NCBI RefSeq assembly: GCF_916858655.1
Contig: NZ_CAKASL010000002.1
Span: 744,001-808,000, forward strand
DNA from: Aeromicrobium sp. Leaf350
GTDB taxonomy: Bacteria; Actinomycetota; Actinomycetes; Propionibacteriales; Nocardioidaceae
DNA length: 64,000 bases
Direction of reading: 5' to 3'
Within the stretch, counting starts at the first letter, position 1, and every line of letters starts with the position of its first letter. Below, in pieces: positions 1-8,485 of the stretch. Under the pieces are notes generated by a model. It saw nothing but the letters and a program-made list of their open reading frames with translations, searched no databases and had not been told where the DNA came from. The position numbers and the translations under genes are program-made.

Positions 1-1200
1 CTCGGTGCCTCGGCGACCGAGATCGACGCGGAGTCGGTCGAGGACCTGCGCGACCTGCTGCTGATGGCGATCGCCGAGGGTGACACGCGGATGATGCAGC
101 AGCTCGCGGAGCTGGCCGTGGAGACCCTCGGCAACGTCGCCACGGCTGGGAGCAGCGCCGGCGGATGGTCGGCCTACCAGACGCTCGACCGCCTCAACCC
201 GCGCACGCTGACCGCGGCCGCGGAGGCCATGCGCAGCGAGCAGCGCGGCAACGGACAAGGGGCGGGCCAGGGCGGCGGTCAGGGCGGCGGGTCCGGCACC
301 GGCGGCTCCTCGGCCGGGCTGATGGGGGGTGACGTCGCCGACTCGCTCACCCGCGACGAGGTACGCCGCATGATCGACCTGTTCCGCACGATGGTCGAGG
401 CCGAGGCCCGTCGACGCACCGCGGAGGTCCGAGGCCGCGAGCTCGTCACCCAGCACGCCGTGCGCAAGACCTCCGGGCAGATCGACTTCCTCTCGGCCAA
501 CGCGCAGCAGCTCGAGGAGCTGCGCCAGGCCGTCCAGCCGCTGGCCCGCAAGCTGGCCACCCGGCTCTCCGCCCGCCGTCGTCGCTCGCGCCGAGGCCGC
601 ATCGACATCCGGCGGACGATGCGCCGCGCCATGGGTACCGGCGGGGTGCCGATGCGCCCCGTCCACGCTCCCCCGCACCGCACCCGCCCCGAGCTCGTGC
701 TGCTGTGCGACGTCTCCGGCTCGGTCGCCGGGTTCTCCGGCTTCACGATGCTGCTGGTCCAGGCCCTGCGGGAGCAGTTCAGCAAGGTCCGCGTGTTCGC
801 CTTCGTGAACACCGTCGACGAGGTCACCGACATCGTCCGCGAGGGCGGCGAGGTCCGCCGGCGCATCTCCGAGGAGGCGCGCATCACCAAGTGGCACACC
901 AGCAGCGACTACGGCGAGTCGTTCCTGGACTTCGTGGCCGACCACCTCGACGCCGTGGGTCCCCGCACCTCCGTGCTGGTCCTCGGTGACGCCCGCAACA
1001 ACAACCAGGCCCTGCGGCTCGAGGCGCTGCACGAGATCGCCCAGCGCTCCAAGCGGTGCTTCTGGCTCAACCCCGAGCACTCCGGCTCGTGGGGCCTCGG
1101 CGACTCGGTCGCGCCGGAGTACGCCGAGGTCGTGGAGATGCACGAGTGCCGCACGATCTCGCAGCTCGAGCGATTCATCTCCCGCCTGCTCCCCGTATGA
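1..1200 (+). CDS. VWA domain (CoxE-like) protein, 5' partial
   Basis: The reading frame is open from the first base of the window, so the gene starts upstream. An internal ATG at 64 is only the first methionine visible. The C-terminal half is a von Willebrand factor A domain of the CoxE type, with a metal-site motif DVSGS around codon 237. The middle part is charged and arginine-rich (RRRRSRRGR), and before it lies a Gly/Gln-rich linker near 250-310. CoxE-type VWA proteins usually work with a MoxR-type AAA+ ATPase encoded next door to insert cofactors or assemble complexes. Such an ATPase would be expected just left of the window, which is inference. The stop is 36 bases before the kinase gene, which appears to have its own promoter. 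Confidence 0.85.
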   Translation, partial: LGASATEIDAESVEDLRDLLLMAIAEGDTRMMQQLAELAVETLGNVATAGSSAGGWSAYQTLDRLNPRTLTAAAEAMRSEQRGNGQGAGQGGGQGGGSGTGGSSAGLMGGDVADSLTRDEVRRMIDLFRTMVEAEARRRTAEVRGRELVTQHAVRKTSGQIDFLSANAQQLEELRQAVQPLARKLATRLSARRRRSRRGRIDIRRTMRRAMGTGGVPMRPVHAPPHRTRPELVLLCDVSGSVAGFSGFTMLLVQALREQFSKVRVFAFVNTVDEVTDIVREGGEVRRRISEEARITKWHTSSDYGESFLDFVADHLDAVGPRTSVLVLGDARNNNQALRLEALHEIAQRSKRCFWLNPEHSGSWGLGDSVAPEYAEVVEMHECRTISQLERFISRLLPV

Positions 1201-1224
1201 CCCGCGACTGATCCCGGATCGACC

Positions 1225-1230
1225 TAGCAT
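1225..1230 (+). promoter_or_regulatory. -10 hexamer for a leaderless transcript
   Basis: TAGCAT lies exactly six bases before the GTG start at 1237. The same spacing (6-7 bases) recurs before many other starts in this window, and it places transcription initiation at the start codon. No -35 element is obvious. Confidence 0.5.
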
Positions 1231-1236
1231 GACGTC

Positions 1237-2967
1237 GTGGATGACATCTGGGACGTGAAGGGTCCACGTCTGGAGTTCGAGACCCTGCTGGCGCAGATGG
1301 TCTCGCGCGCCGAGGAGATGATGGTCTCCCAGTCACGCCTGCGCGACCTGATCCGGGTCAACCACGCCATCACGAGCGACCTCGACCTCGACTCCGTGCT
1401 GCGACGCATCGTGGAGATGGCGACCGAGCTGATCGACGCCGAGTTCGCCGGGATGGGAGTCCTCGGCGACGACCGCCGCATCGAGAAGTTCATCCACTCG
1501 GGCATCGACGCCGAGACCGAGGCGGCGATCGGGCGCCAGCCCGAGGGCAAGGGACTGCTGGGCGCGATCATCGACGCGGCCAGACCGGTCAGCCTGACCG
1601 CCCTGGGCGACGACCCCCGCTCGGTCGGCTTCCCTGCGGGACACCCGCCGATGGAGAGCTTCCTCGGGGCCCAGATCCGCGTGCGCGACGAGATCTACGG
1701 CAACCTCTACCTCGCCAACAGTCGCAGCGGCACCTTCTCGCCCGACGACGTCGAGCTGGCCGAGGCGCTCGCCGCCACGGCCGGCATCGCGATCGAGAAC
1801 GCTCGCCAGTTCGACGAGTCGGTCCGGCGCGAGCGCTGGTCGCGTGAGCTGGCCGAGGCGGCGCGTGGCGTCATGATGGACGACGAGGGCGAGCACATCC
1901 CTCAGCTGCTCAAGCGCGTGCGGGGCGTCCTGGAGGCCGAGATGGCCGTGGTCTGCACGATCGACCCGGTCGCTGACGAGCTCGTCGTGGAAGAAGAGGT
2001 CGGCGACCACACCCCGGCCCTGGCCCACGCCCGCATCAGGGCCGTCGACAAGAGCTTCGCCCCGTGCCTGGACGGCGACGCCGTCGTCCTGAACCGGGTC
2101 CGGCTCGTCCTGGACAACGCGGAGGCCGAGGAGCCGACGCTTGCCAACCTCGTCGTGGTCCCGTTCGCGAAGTCGACCGGTCAGCGCACCGTCCTGTGCG
2201 TGGCGAACCTCGAGGCCGGAGCGGTGTTCGGCGACCGCGACGTGCAGGTCGTGCAGTCCTTCACCAGCCACCTGGGCGTGATCATGGACCGTGCCGAGGT
2301 GCGGCGCACCCGCCAGCGCGTGGTCATGCTCGAGGACCGCAACCGCATCGCTCGCGACCTGCACGACCACGTGATCCAGCGGCTCTTCGCCACCGGTCTC
2401 AGCCTCCAGGCCACCGCGTCCCAGGTCGACGGTCCCGCCGGCGGTCGGCTGTCGGACCTCGTGCACGAGATCGACGGCGCCATCACCCAGATCCGACAGA
2501 GCATCTTCGCGCTGAACCACGACTCGGAACGCTCGGGCTCGACCCCGCGGTCGCGCATCGTCTCGATCGTCGAGCGGCTCGGTGAGCACCTGGCGCGGCG
2601 CCCCACGATCGTCTTCGCCGGTCCGATCGACCTGCTGACCGACGACGAGCTCTCGCACGACGTCGAGGCCGTCATCAGCGAGGCGCTCACCAACGCGGTC
2701 CGGCACGCCGAGGCCCGCTCGATCGACATCGAGGTCGCGGTCAGCGAGGGCAGCATCTCGGTGTCGGTCACCGACGACGGCGTCGGCCCCGGCCCCATGT
2801 CGCGCCGCAGCGGCCTGTCGAACCTCGAGATGCGCGCGCGGAAGCACGACGGCGAGTTCAGCATCGTGGCACGGCCCGAGGGTGGCACGGCTCTGTCGTG
2901 GTCGGGTCGCATCGGGTCACCGCCGGCGGCACGTCCGCCCCGCGCAGCTGGAGGAGCAGGCCGATGA
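1237..2967 (+). CDS. GAF-domain sensor histidine kinase, DosS/DevS-like
   Basis: This is a cytoplasmic two-component kinase of 576 residues with no membrane segment. Two GAF sensor domains (about 40-190 and 200-350) precede a HisKA_3 dimerization segment with DLHDHVIQRL, whose phospho-accepting His is residue 376. A HATPase domain follows, with the N box EALTNAVRHA and the G box DDGVGPG. The first GAF contains GHPPM.SFLG and RDEIYGNLYL, segments shared with the mycobacterial DosS/DosT heme sensors. Heme or redox sensing is therefore plausible but not shown. No response regulator gene is adjacent, so the partner is encoded elsewhere. The GTG start is supported by the TAGCAT hexamer six bases upstream. 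The stop overlaps the next start (ATGA), which implies translational coupling to the secreted protease. Confidence 0.88.
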   Translation: MDDIWDVKGPRLEFETLLAQMVSRAEEMMVSQSRLRDLIRVNHAITSDLDLDSVLRRIVEMATELIDAEFAGMGVLGDDRRIEKFIHSGIDAETEAAIGRQPEGKGLLGAIIDAARPVSLTALGDDPRSVGFPAGHPPMESFLGAQIRVRDEIYGNLYLANSRSGTFSPDDVELAEALAATAGIAIENARQFDESVRRERWSRELAEAARGVMMDDEGEHIPQLLKRVRGVLEAEMAVVCTIDPVADELVVEEEVGDHTPALAHARIRAVDKSFAPCLDGDAVVLNRVRLVLDNAEAEEPTLANLVVVPFAKSTGQRTVLCVANLEAGAVFGDRDVQVVQSFTSHLGVIMDRAEVRRTRQRVVMLEDRNRIARDLHDHVIQRLFATGLSLQATASQVDGPAGGRLSDLVHEIDGAITQIRQSIFALNHDSERSGSTPRSRIVSIVERLGEHLARRPTIVFAGPIDLLTDDELSHDVEAVISEALTNAVRHAEARSIDIEVAVSEGSISVSVTDDGVGPGPMSRRSGLSNLEMRARKHDGEFSIVARPEGGTALSWSGRIGSPPAARPPRAAGGAGR

Positions 2968-5711
2968 ACGCTCGACGCAGTGGTGGCGTCCTCGCCGTGG
3001 TCGTCCTGGCGGCCCTCGTCGTCGCCCCCGTGAGCGCCGACCTGACGGACGACGACGACGCCACTGCACGCTCGGAGACCTGGGACAGCACCACGCCGGA
3101 GACCGGGCTCGTCACGGCGCCGGACCCCGGCTCGCCCGCGCCCGCACCCGCGGATCCGCTCGCGCTGGACCTGACGGAGCCGGTGCGCGGGGCCGAGGCC
3201 GTGGAGCGCCTGGGCGACGACATCGCCGACCTCGCGGCCGCCCGAGGCCTCTCGGTCGAGGACATGACGGCGGCGTTCGACGACCCGACCCTGGGCGTCA
3301 CTCCCGACGGCACGCTCTTCTACGCCGAGGAGTCCGAGGGGCACGAGGCTCACGACGAGGCCGCAGCCACCGCCACGGAGCCCGCCGTGGCGCTCGCACC
3401 CGTCGCGCCGCTCGACCAGACCTTCACGCTGCACAGCAAGGCCGGATCGTCCCGCACCATCTACCTGGACTTCGACGGCCACACGGTCAGCGGCACGCAG
3501 TGGAACACGCAGTTCGGCGTCCCGGCGCAGTTCCACATCGGCTACTCGCTCGACGGCGACTACGCCACGTTCAACGACGAGGAGCGCCGGTTCGTCCAGG
3601 AGGTCTGGCAGCACGTCGCCGAGGACTACGCCGCCTTCGACGTCGACGTGACGACGCAGGACCCGGGCACGGCCGCACTCGTGCGGAGCAGCCAGAGCGA
3701 CCAGGCGTACGGCACCCGGGCCCTGGTCACGAACAGTCCCCAGTTCCCGGCCGAGTGTGGCAGCGGCTGCGCGGGCATCGCCTTCGTCGGCACCGCGAAC
3801 CAGACCACCGAGCGCTACCACCCCGCGTGGATCAAGGGGAACGTCAACAGCCGCACGCCGGCGTCGATGGCCCTGGTCATCAGCCACGAGGTGGGACACA
3901 CCTTCGGTCTGGGGCACGCGGGAGCGACCTCCTCGGCCTACTACGGCGGCCACGACAACTGGGGCCCGATCATGGGAGCCCCGTACGGGCGCGCCGTGAC
4001 GCAGTGGACCGACCACAGCTACACGGGTGCCACGCGCTCGACCAACCAGGCGAGCGACGACATCACGACCTTCGCGTCGTTCGGGCTGTCGCCCCGCGCC
4101 GACGAGGCTCCCGGCAGCGTGACGAACGCCCCGGGCCTCACGGGCCCGACGGTGCAGGGATTCATCTCGACCCGGGCGGATGCCGACACCTATGCGATCG
4201 GGTCGTGCGAGGGCCGGCTCGTGGTCGAGGCCCGCTCGACCTGGTCGGGCGGCAACCTCGACATCGGTCTCGAGCTGCTCGCGTCCAACGGCACGACGCT
4301 CACCAGCGCCAACCCGACGTCCGGGCAGACGAACGCCTTCCCCCCCGTGGCGACGGGCCTGGACGCCTCGCTCGACGTCGCCTCCACCTCCGGTGCGCGC
4401 TGGATCCGCATCGACGGCGTCGGACGCGCGGGCGTCTACTCCGACTACGCCAGCCTGGGCGCGTACACCGTCACGGTGACCTGCACCGGCACCGGCGGTC
4501 CCCCGTCCGTGACGCTCGACCCGGGCCTCGTGCAGGCCCCGGGTCAGGCCGAGATCTGGCTGGCGACCGGCACGTCCCGCCACTGGATCGCCTCCTTCGC
4601 CGAGTACGAGGCCTTGCAGTCGCGGCTCGGAGGGGTCCGACCGGTCGCTGCGGCCACCCTCAACGCGGTGCCGCTCGGGCAGGTCGCGACGCGCGTCGTG
4701 AAGGACGCCCGCAACGGCACCGTGTGGGTGCTGCAGAAGGACGGCAGCCGCCACCAGATGTCAGCCGCGGCCGCCACGAACCTCGCCGTCGACGCGTCCG
4801 TGCTCCCGGCGCTTGGCGGCCCGCAGGTCGATGCGTTCACCGCGGGCGCCGCCGTCGGCGACTTCCACGTCGCGGAGGGTGACGGACGGGTCTTCCTGGT
4901 CACGCCCGGCGAGCGGCACCACGTCGTGTCCTGGTCGGCCCTGCAACAGGCGCTCAGCCGTCGCGGACAGTCGTACGTGGTCGCGCTGCCGGCCGGGACC
5001 GCCGGGTCGGTCCCCGTTACGTCGTCCCTGCTCGCTCCCATGACCCTCGTCCGCTCCTCGGACCAGAACGCGGTCTACCTCGCGGTCGACGAGCTCCGGC
5101 TCCTGCACGTGCCGTCGTTCGGTCTGGCCTACGACGCCGGTGCCACGGGGTACGAGGTTCTCGCGGCAGGAGCGCTGGCCAGCAACGGGCAGGTCCCCGG
5201 CAGCCTGGCCCCCACCCTGACCTGTCACGGCACGACGTACGCCGTCTCCGGCGGCCGACTCGCGACCGTGACCGGAGGCACCGGCGGGCTCACGCCGCTC
5301 GCCCTGGCGGCCGACGCGTGCCAGTTCTTCCCGCGCTCCGGAAGTGTCGCGGCACCGTTGTTCGTGCAAACGCCCGGACGCGGGGAGGTCTACGTCGTGG
5401 ACCAGGGGGTGCTCCACCACGTCAGGTCCTACGCCCAGCTGGTGCAGCTCAACGGCAACCGCGCGCTCACCCTGCTCTCGTGGAGCGGCGAGACCGTCGC
5501 TCGGGTCGGGACCGGCGCGCCGATCCTGGCCTCCGGCAGCTTCGTGCAGTTCGCCGGTGATCCCTCGGTCTACCAGGGCGACGGCCGCGTGCTGCGCCAC
5601 GTCACGAGCTTCGCGGCTCTGGTGCGCTTGGGCGGCGGGCAGGTGCCGCCGATCGAGGCGCTTCCCGCGTCCTGGCGCCCGTACTACGACCTGGGCTCGC
5701 CGATCAGCTGA
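2964..5711 (+). CDS. Secreted zinc metalloprotease (metzincin) with C-terminal repeats
   Basis: The 915-residue product has a Sec signal peptide (residues 1-25, ending VSA) and a catalytic zinc motif HEVGHTFGLGH at 308-318, which is the HExxHxxGxxH signature of metzincins. Residues from about 400 to 510 look like a pre-peptidase C-terminal (PPC) beta domain. From about 530 to the end there are at least five degenerate repeats centred on [RH]H[IV].S[FWY]..L, preceded by short V[YFW] strands. These could form a beta-propeller or wall-binding module. The chosen ATG overlaps the kinase stop, and the preceding in-frame GTG at 2898 would put a non-signal extension in front of the signal peptide. 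The protein is probably exported and acts outside the cell; its substrate is unknown. Confidence 0.85.
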   Translation: MNARRSGGVLAVVVLAALVVAPVSADLTDDDDATARSETWDSTTPETGLVTAPDPGSPAPAPADPLALDLTEPVRGAEAVERLGDDIADLAAARGLSVEDMTAAFDDPTLGVTPDGTLFYAEESEGHEAHDEAAATATEPAVALAPVAPLDQTFTLHSKAGSSRTIYLDFDGHTVSGTQWNTQFGVPAQFHIGYSLDGDYATFNDEERRFVQEVWQHVAEDYAAFDVDVTTQDPGTAALVRSSQSDQAYGTRALVTNSPQFPAECGSGCAGIAFVGTANQTTERYHPAWIKGNVNSRTPASMALVISHEVGHTFGLGHAGATSSAYYGGHDNWGPIMGAPYGRAVTQWTDHSYTGATRSTNQASDDITTFASFGLSPRADEAPGSVTNAPGLTGPTVQGFISTRADADTYAIGSCEGRLVVEARSTWSGGNLDIGLELLASNGTTLTSANPTSGQTNAFPPVATGLDASLDVASTSGARWIRIDGVGRAGVYSDYASLGAYTVTVTCTGTGGPPSVTLDPGLVQAPGQAEIWLATGTSRHWIASFAEYEALQSRLGGVRPVAAATLNAVPLGQVATRVVKDARNGTVWVLQKDGSRHQMSAAAATNLAVDASVLPALGGPQVDAFTAGAAVGDFHVAEGDGRVFLVTPGERHHVVSWSALQQALSRRGQSYVVALPAGTAGSVPVTSSLLAPMTLVRSSDQNAVYLAVDELRLLHVPSFGLAYDAGATGYEVLAAGALASNGQVPGSLAPTLTCHGTTYAVSGGRLATVTGGTGGLTPLALAADACQFFPRSGSVAAPLFVQTPGRGEVYVVDQGVLHHVRSYAQLVQLNGNRALTLLSWSGETVARVGTGAPILASGSFVQFAGDPSVYQGDGRVLRHVTSFAALVRLGGGQVPPIEALPASWRPYYDLGSPIS

Positions 5712-6043
5712 TGCAGGACGACACCTGGCGCGACCACCTGGCCAACGAGCGCACCCATCTGGCGTGGCTGCGCACCGGGGCGGCAGTGCTCGTCGTCGGC
5801 CTGGTCGTCATGCGGTTCGCGGATCCGGACGCGATCTCCGTCGGGAGCATCCTGTCCGGCCTCCCGCTGATGCTGACCGGCGTGGCGGCGATCGTCTACG
5901 GCACGCAGCGATACCGGCACGCTCACCGTCGGCTCGAGGCACAGGACCCGAGGCCCCCGGGGACGCTCGGTCCCACGCTCGCCGCCGGGGTCCTGGTCGC
6001 GGCCTTCGTGATCACCGCCGTGATGCTCTCGTTGCTCGACTGA
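5711..6043 (+). CDS. DUF202 (YidH-type) membrane protein
   Basis: This 110-residue protein begins with the conserved LANERTHLAWLRTG stretch of the DUF202 family. Three hydrophobic segments follow (about 23-40, 46-67 and 88-108), so it is an inner membrane protein of unknown biochemical function. Its ATG shares one base with the TGA of the protease gene (TGATG), so it is most likely translated from the same mRNA. Members of the family are often encoded near stress or cell-envelope genes. Nothing here indicates a substrate. Confidence 0.8.
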   Translation: MQDDTWRDHLANERTHLAWLRTGAAVLVVGLVVMRFADPDAISVGSILSGLPLMLTGVAAIVYGTQRYRHAHRRLEAQDPRPPGTLGPTLAAGVLVAAFVITAVMLSLLD

Positions 6044-6091
6044 CCGGATGCGACAGACTGGTCGCGACACTGGCCGTTGGACGGGGGATCC

Positions 6092-6592
6092 ATGACCGAG
6101 AGCAACACACCGAACACGCCCAACCTGGGTGACTGGTTGAAGAAGCCGATCAGCTGGGTGGTGATCGCGGTCGCGGTCGTCGCCTTCGTGCTGCAGCAGG
6201 TCTTCGCACCCGGTCTCTTCGGCGACAGCGGCAGCAGCGACAGCGCCGAGGGCACGGAGATGATGGTCGAGAAGGCTCCGCCGGTCGAGGTGCCGGAGGG
6301 CGACGAGGTCACGGTCGTGTACACGGTCGAGAACCGCGAGCGCGAGGCCGTCGAGATCTCCTCGATCGAGATCAAGTCGCTGCGCATCACCGGCGGCGGC
6401 GCCGAGTGCACAGGCGCGAGCCGCGCCGGCGTCGTGGCGAAGCTCGAGAACCACCTGGTCGGCAAGCGCATCGAGCAGCGCGGCGAGCTGGACGTCGACG
6501 TCATCTACACGGGTCGCGACGAGCCGCACCCGGACTGCGTCGGTGCCACGATCCAGGCCGACGTCGACGCGCGGGTCGTCCCGTACGACTGA
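6092..6592 (+). CDS. Hypothetical single-pass membrane protein
   Basis: The predicted product has 166 residues. An N-terminal cytoplasmic stretch (about 20 residues, rich in Asn, Thr and Pro) is followed by one membrane helix (about 22-40), then a Ser/Gly linker. The outer domain, which reads as beta-rich, contains two cysteines that could form a disulfide. The ATG at 6092 is chosen because GGGGGAT lies 5-6 bases upstream; an upstream in-frame TTG at 6077 lacks this. The family is not recognised. The topology suggests an extracytoplasmic anchored domain. A possible promoter hexamer CAGACT is present near 6054, after the DUF202 gene. Confidence 0.6.
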   Translation: MTESNTPNTPNLGDWLKKPISWVVIAVAVVAFVLQQVFAPGLFGDSGSSDSAEGTEMMVEKAPPVEVPEGDEVTVVYTVENREREAVEISSIEIKSLRITGGGAECTGASRAGVVAKLENHLVGKRIEQRGELDVDVIYTGRDEPHPDCVGATIQADVDARVVPYD

Positions 6593-6613
6593 CCGGTGCG
6601 CCATGATGGCGCC

Positions 6614-8119
6614 ATGCTCGACGACGACGTGCCCGCCGAGGGCCTGCCCGAGGTCCTCGCGCGCCGGTTCCTGACCACGGACGCTGCTCGACCCGAGAAG
6701 GTCGAGCGCTGGCACGCCAAGGGACGCCGCACCGCGCGCGAGAACATCGCCGACCTCGTCGATGCCGGGTCGCTCGTGGAGTACGGGCGGTTCGTCACGC
6801 CTGCCCAGGAGTACCGGCGCGACCTCGCCGATCTCGTCGTCGAGGCTCCTGCCGACGGCATCATCGGCGGCACGGCCACGATCGACGGCCGTCCGTGCGC
6901 CGTGCTGTCCTACGACTACCTCGTCATGGCCGGCACCCAGGGCATGCGCGGCCACCGCAAGTCGGACCGCCTGATCGAGCTCGCCGGACGGATGCGCCTG
7001 CCGACCGTCTTCTTCACCGAGGGTGGTGGCGGCCGGCCCGGCGACACGGACATCCCGCTCGTCTCGGCGCTGGACGTCGGGTCGTTCGCCCTCTGGGGCG
7101 AGCTGCAGGGGGTCGTGCCGCGCATCGCGGTCGTGTCCGGCCGATGCTTCGCGGGCAACGCGGTCATCGCCGGGTGCGCTGACCTCCGCATCGCCACCCC
7201 GGACGCGAACCTCGGCATGGCCGGGCCCGCCATGATCGCCGGCGGAGGGCTGGGCGAGTTCGCACCCGAGGAGATCGGTCCGGTGGCCGACCAGGCACCG
7301 AACGGCGTCCTCGACGTCCTGGTGGACGACGAGGAGCACGCCGTGGGAGTCGTCCGCCACGTGCTGTCGCTGCTGGCAGGGCCCGCCGGCCGTTCAGCCC
7401 CTGCAGATGCCGACGCCCTGCGGACGGCCCTGCCCGACAACGACCGCGAGGGATTCGACGTCCGTCCGGTCGTCGAGGCGCTGGCCGACCCTGAGTCCGT
7501 GCTGTGGCTGCGGGAGGCGTTCGCTCCCGAGCTCGTCACCGCGTTCGCGCGCATCGACGGGCTCCCGGTCGGGATCGTCGCCAACCAGTCGACCCAACTC
7601 GCCGGGGCCCTCACCACGGGAGCGTCGACGAAGGCCGCCGACTTCCTCGACCTCTGCGAGCGCTGGCGGCTCCCGGTCGTCTCGCTCGTCGACACCCCGG
7701 GCTTCATGGTCGGCCCGGAGGCGGAGCGCACCGGCCTCGTGCGCGAGGCATCGCGCATGGTCACGGCGGGCGCACGCCTCACGGTCCCGCTCGTGGGAGT
7801 CGTGCTGCGTCGCGGCTACGGCCTCGGGGCCCAGGCGATGCTCGGCGGCAGCACGCACCGGCCGCACCTGACCGTCGCCTGGCCCGGGGCCCACCTGGGC
7901 GCCATGGGCCTCGAGGGCGCGGTGCGCCTCGCGATGGCCCACGAGCTGGCGGAGATGCCCGAGGACGAGCGCGAGGAGGCCGTCGCAAAGCACACCGCCG
8001 ACCTGCGCCAGCACGCCAAGGCTCTCAACGTCGCGCGCGTCTTCGAGATCGACGACGTGATCGACCCGGCCGAGACGCCGGCCGTGATCGCCGCGACCCT
8101 GAGGGCGGCCGCGAGCTAG
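6614..8119 (+). CDS. Acyl-CoA carboxylase carboxyltransferase (beta) subunit family protein
   Basis: The 501-residue protein carries both crotonase-like halves of the carboxyltransferase domain. The N-terminal half begins with WHAKGRRTARENI (seen in acetyl/propionyl-CoA carboxylase beta chains) and contains oxyanion-hole-type glycine stretches (GGGGRPG). The C-terminal half includes VDTPGFMVGP and RRGYGLGAQAM. In this family the domain transfers CO2 from carboxybiotin to an acyl-CoA. No biotin carboxylase or biotin carrier is encoded nearby, so the partner and the acyl-CoA substrate are unknown. Its stop overlaps the stop of the opposing gene in a CTAG. Confidence 0.82.
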   Translation: MLDDDVPAEGLPEVLARRFLTTDAARPEKVERWHAKGRRTARENIADLVDAGSLVEYGRFVTPAQEYRRDLADLVVEAPADGIIGGTATIDGRPCAVLSYDYLVMAGTQGMRGHRKSDRLIELAGRMRLPTVFFTEGGGGRPGDTDIPLVSALDVGSFALWGELQGVVPRIAVVSGRCFAGNAVIAGCADLRIATPDANLGMAGPAMIAGGGLGEFAPEEIGPVADQAPNGVLDVLVDDEEHAVGVVRHVLSLLAGPAGRSAPADADALRTALPDNDREGFDVRPVVEALADPESVLWLREAFAPELVTAFARIDGLPVGIVANQSTQLAGALTTGASTKAADFLDLCERWRLPVVSLVDTPGFMVGPEAERTGLVREASRMVTAGARLTVPLVGVVLRRGYGLGAQAMLGGSTHRPHLTVAWPGAHLGAMGLEGAVRLAMAHELAEMPEDEREEAVAKHTADLRQHAKALNVARVFEIDDVIDPAETPAVIAATLRAAAS

Positions 8120-8439
8120 GCGGACGCGGCGTCGTCCCCGAGTCGCTCCTGGCTCGACACCCCGATCGCGAGCATGCCGGTCCCGGCGATCGCCAGGACC
8201 AGCACGACGAACCGCCGCGTCGCGACGTCGTCTCGGCAGTCCTGCGCGAAGCCCATCTCGTCGAACGAGTCGTCGGTGACGTCGAGGCTCCCGGCGTCGG
8301 GCGCAGCCGAGTAGTCCGGGGCGAAGGCGTTCCCGCAGTCACGGCCTCCCGCCTCCCCGAGGGTGGTGAACCCCGTCCACACCACGGCGACCAGCAGCAC
8401 GCCGGCTGCGATCCGTGCCAGAAACCGCCATCCCGTCAT
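8116..8439 (-). CDS. Hypothetical two-helix membrane protein
   Basis: A small 107-residue protein with hydrophobic segments at about 5-25 and 78-96 that bracket an acidic loop containing two cysteines. The loop is probably external and disulfide-bonded, which is inference. ATG at 8439 is preferred because AGGGTG lies about five bases upstream; an alternative GTG at 8445 adds two residues. The gene converges on the carboxyltransferase gene, and the two TAG stop codons share the palindrome CTAG. The family is not recognised. Confidence 0.6.
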   Translation of the reverse strand: MTGWRFLARIAAGVLLVAVVWTGFTTLGEAGGRDCGNAFAPDYSAAPDAGSLDVTDDSFDEMGFAQDCRDDVATRRFVVLVLAIAGTGMLAIGVSSQERLGDDAASA

Positions 8440-8485
8440 GCGCACACCCTAGGGCCGGTGGGCGCTGGCGCGGGAGACTTGACGC

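Noticed and set aside
2181..4754. 857-codon open frame on the minus strand
   Set aside because: It is antisense to the kinase and protease genes, which have clear domains. Long mirror frames are expected at 70% G+C.
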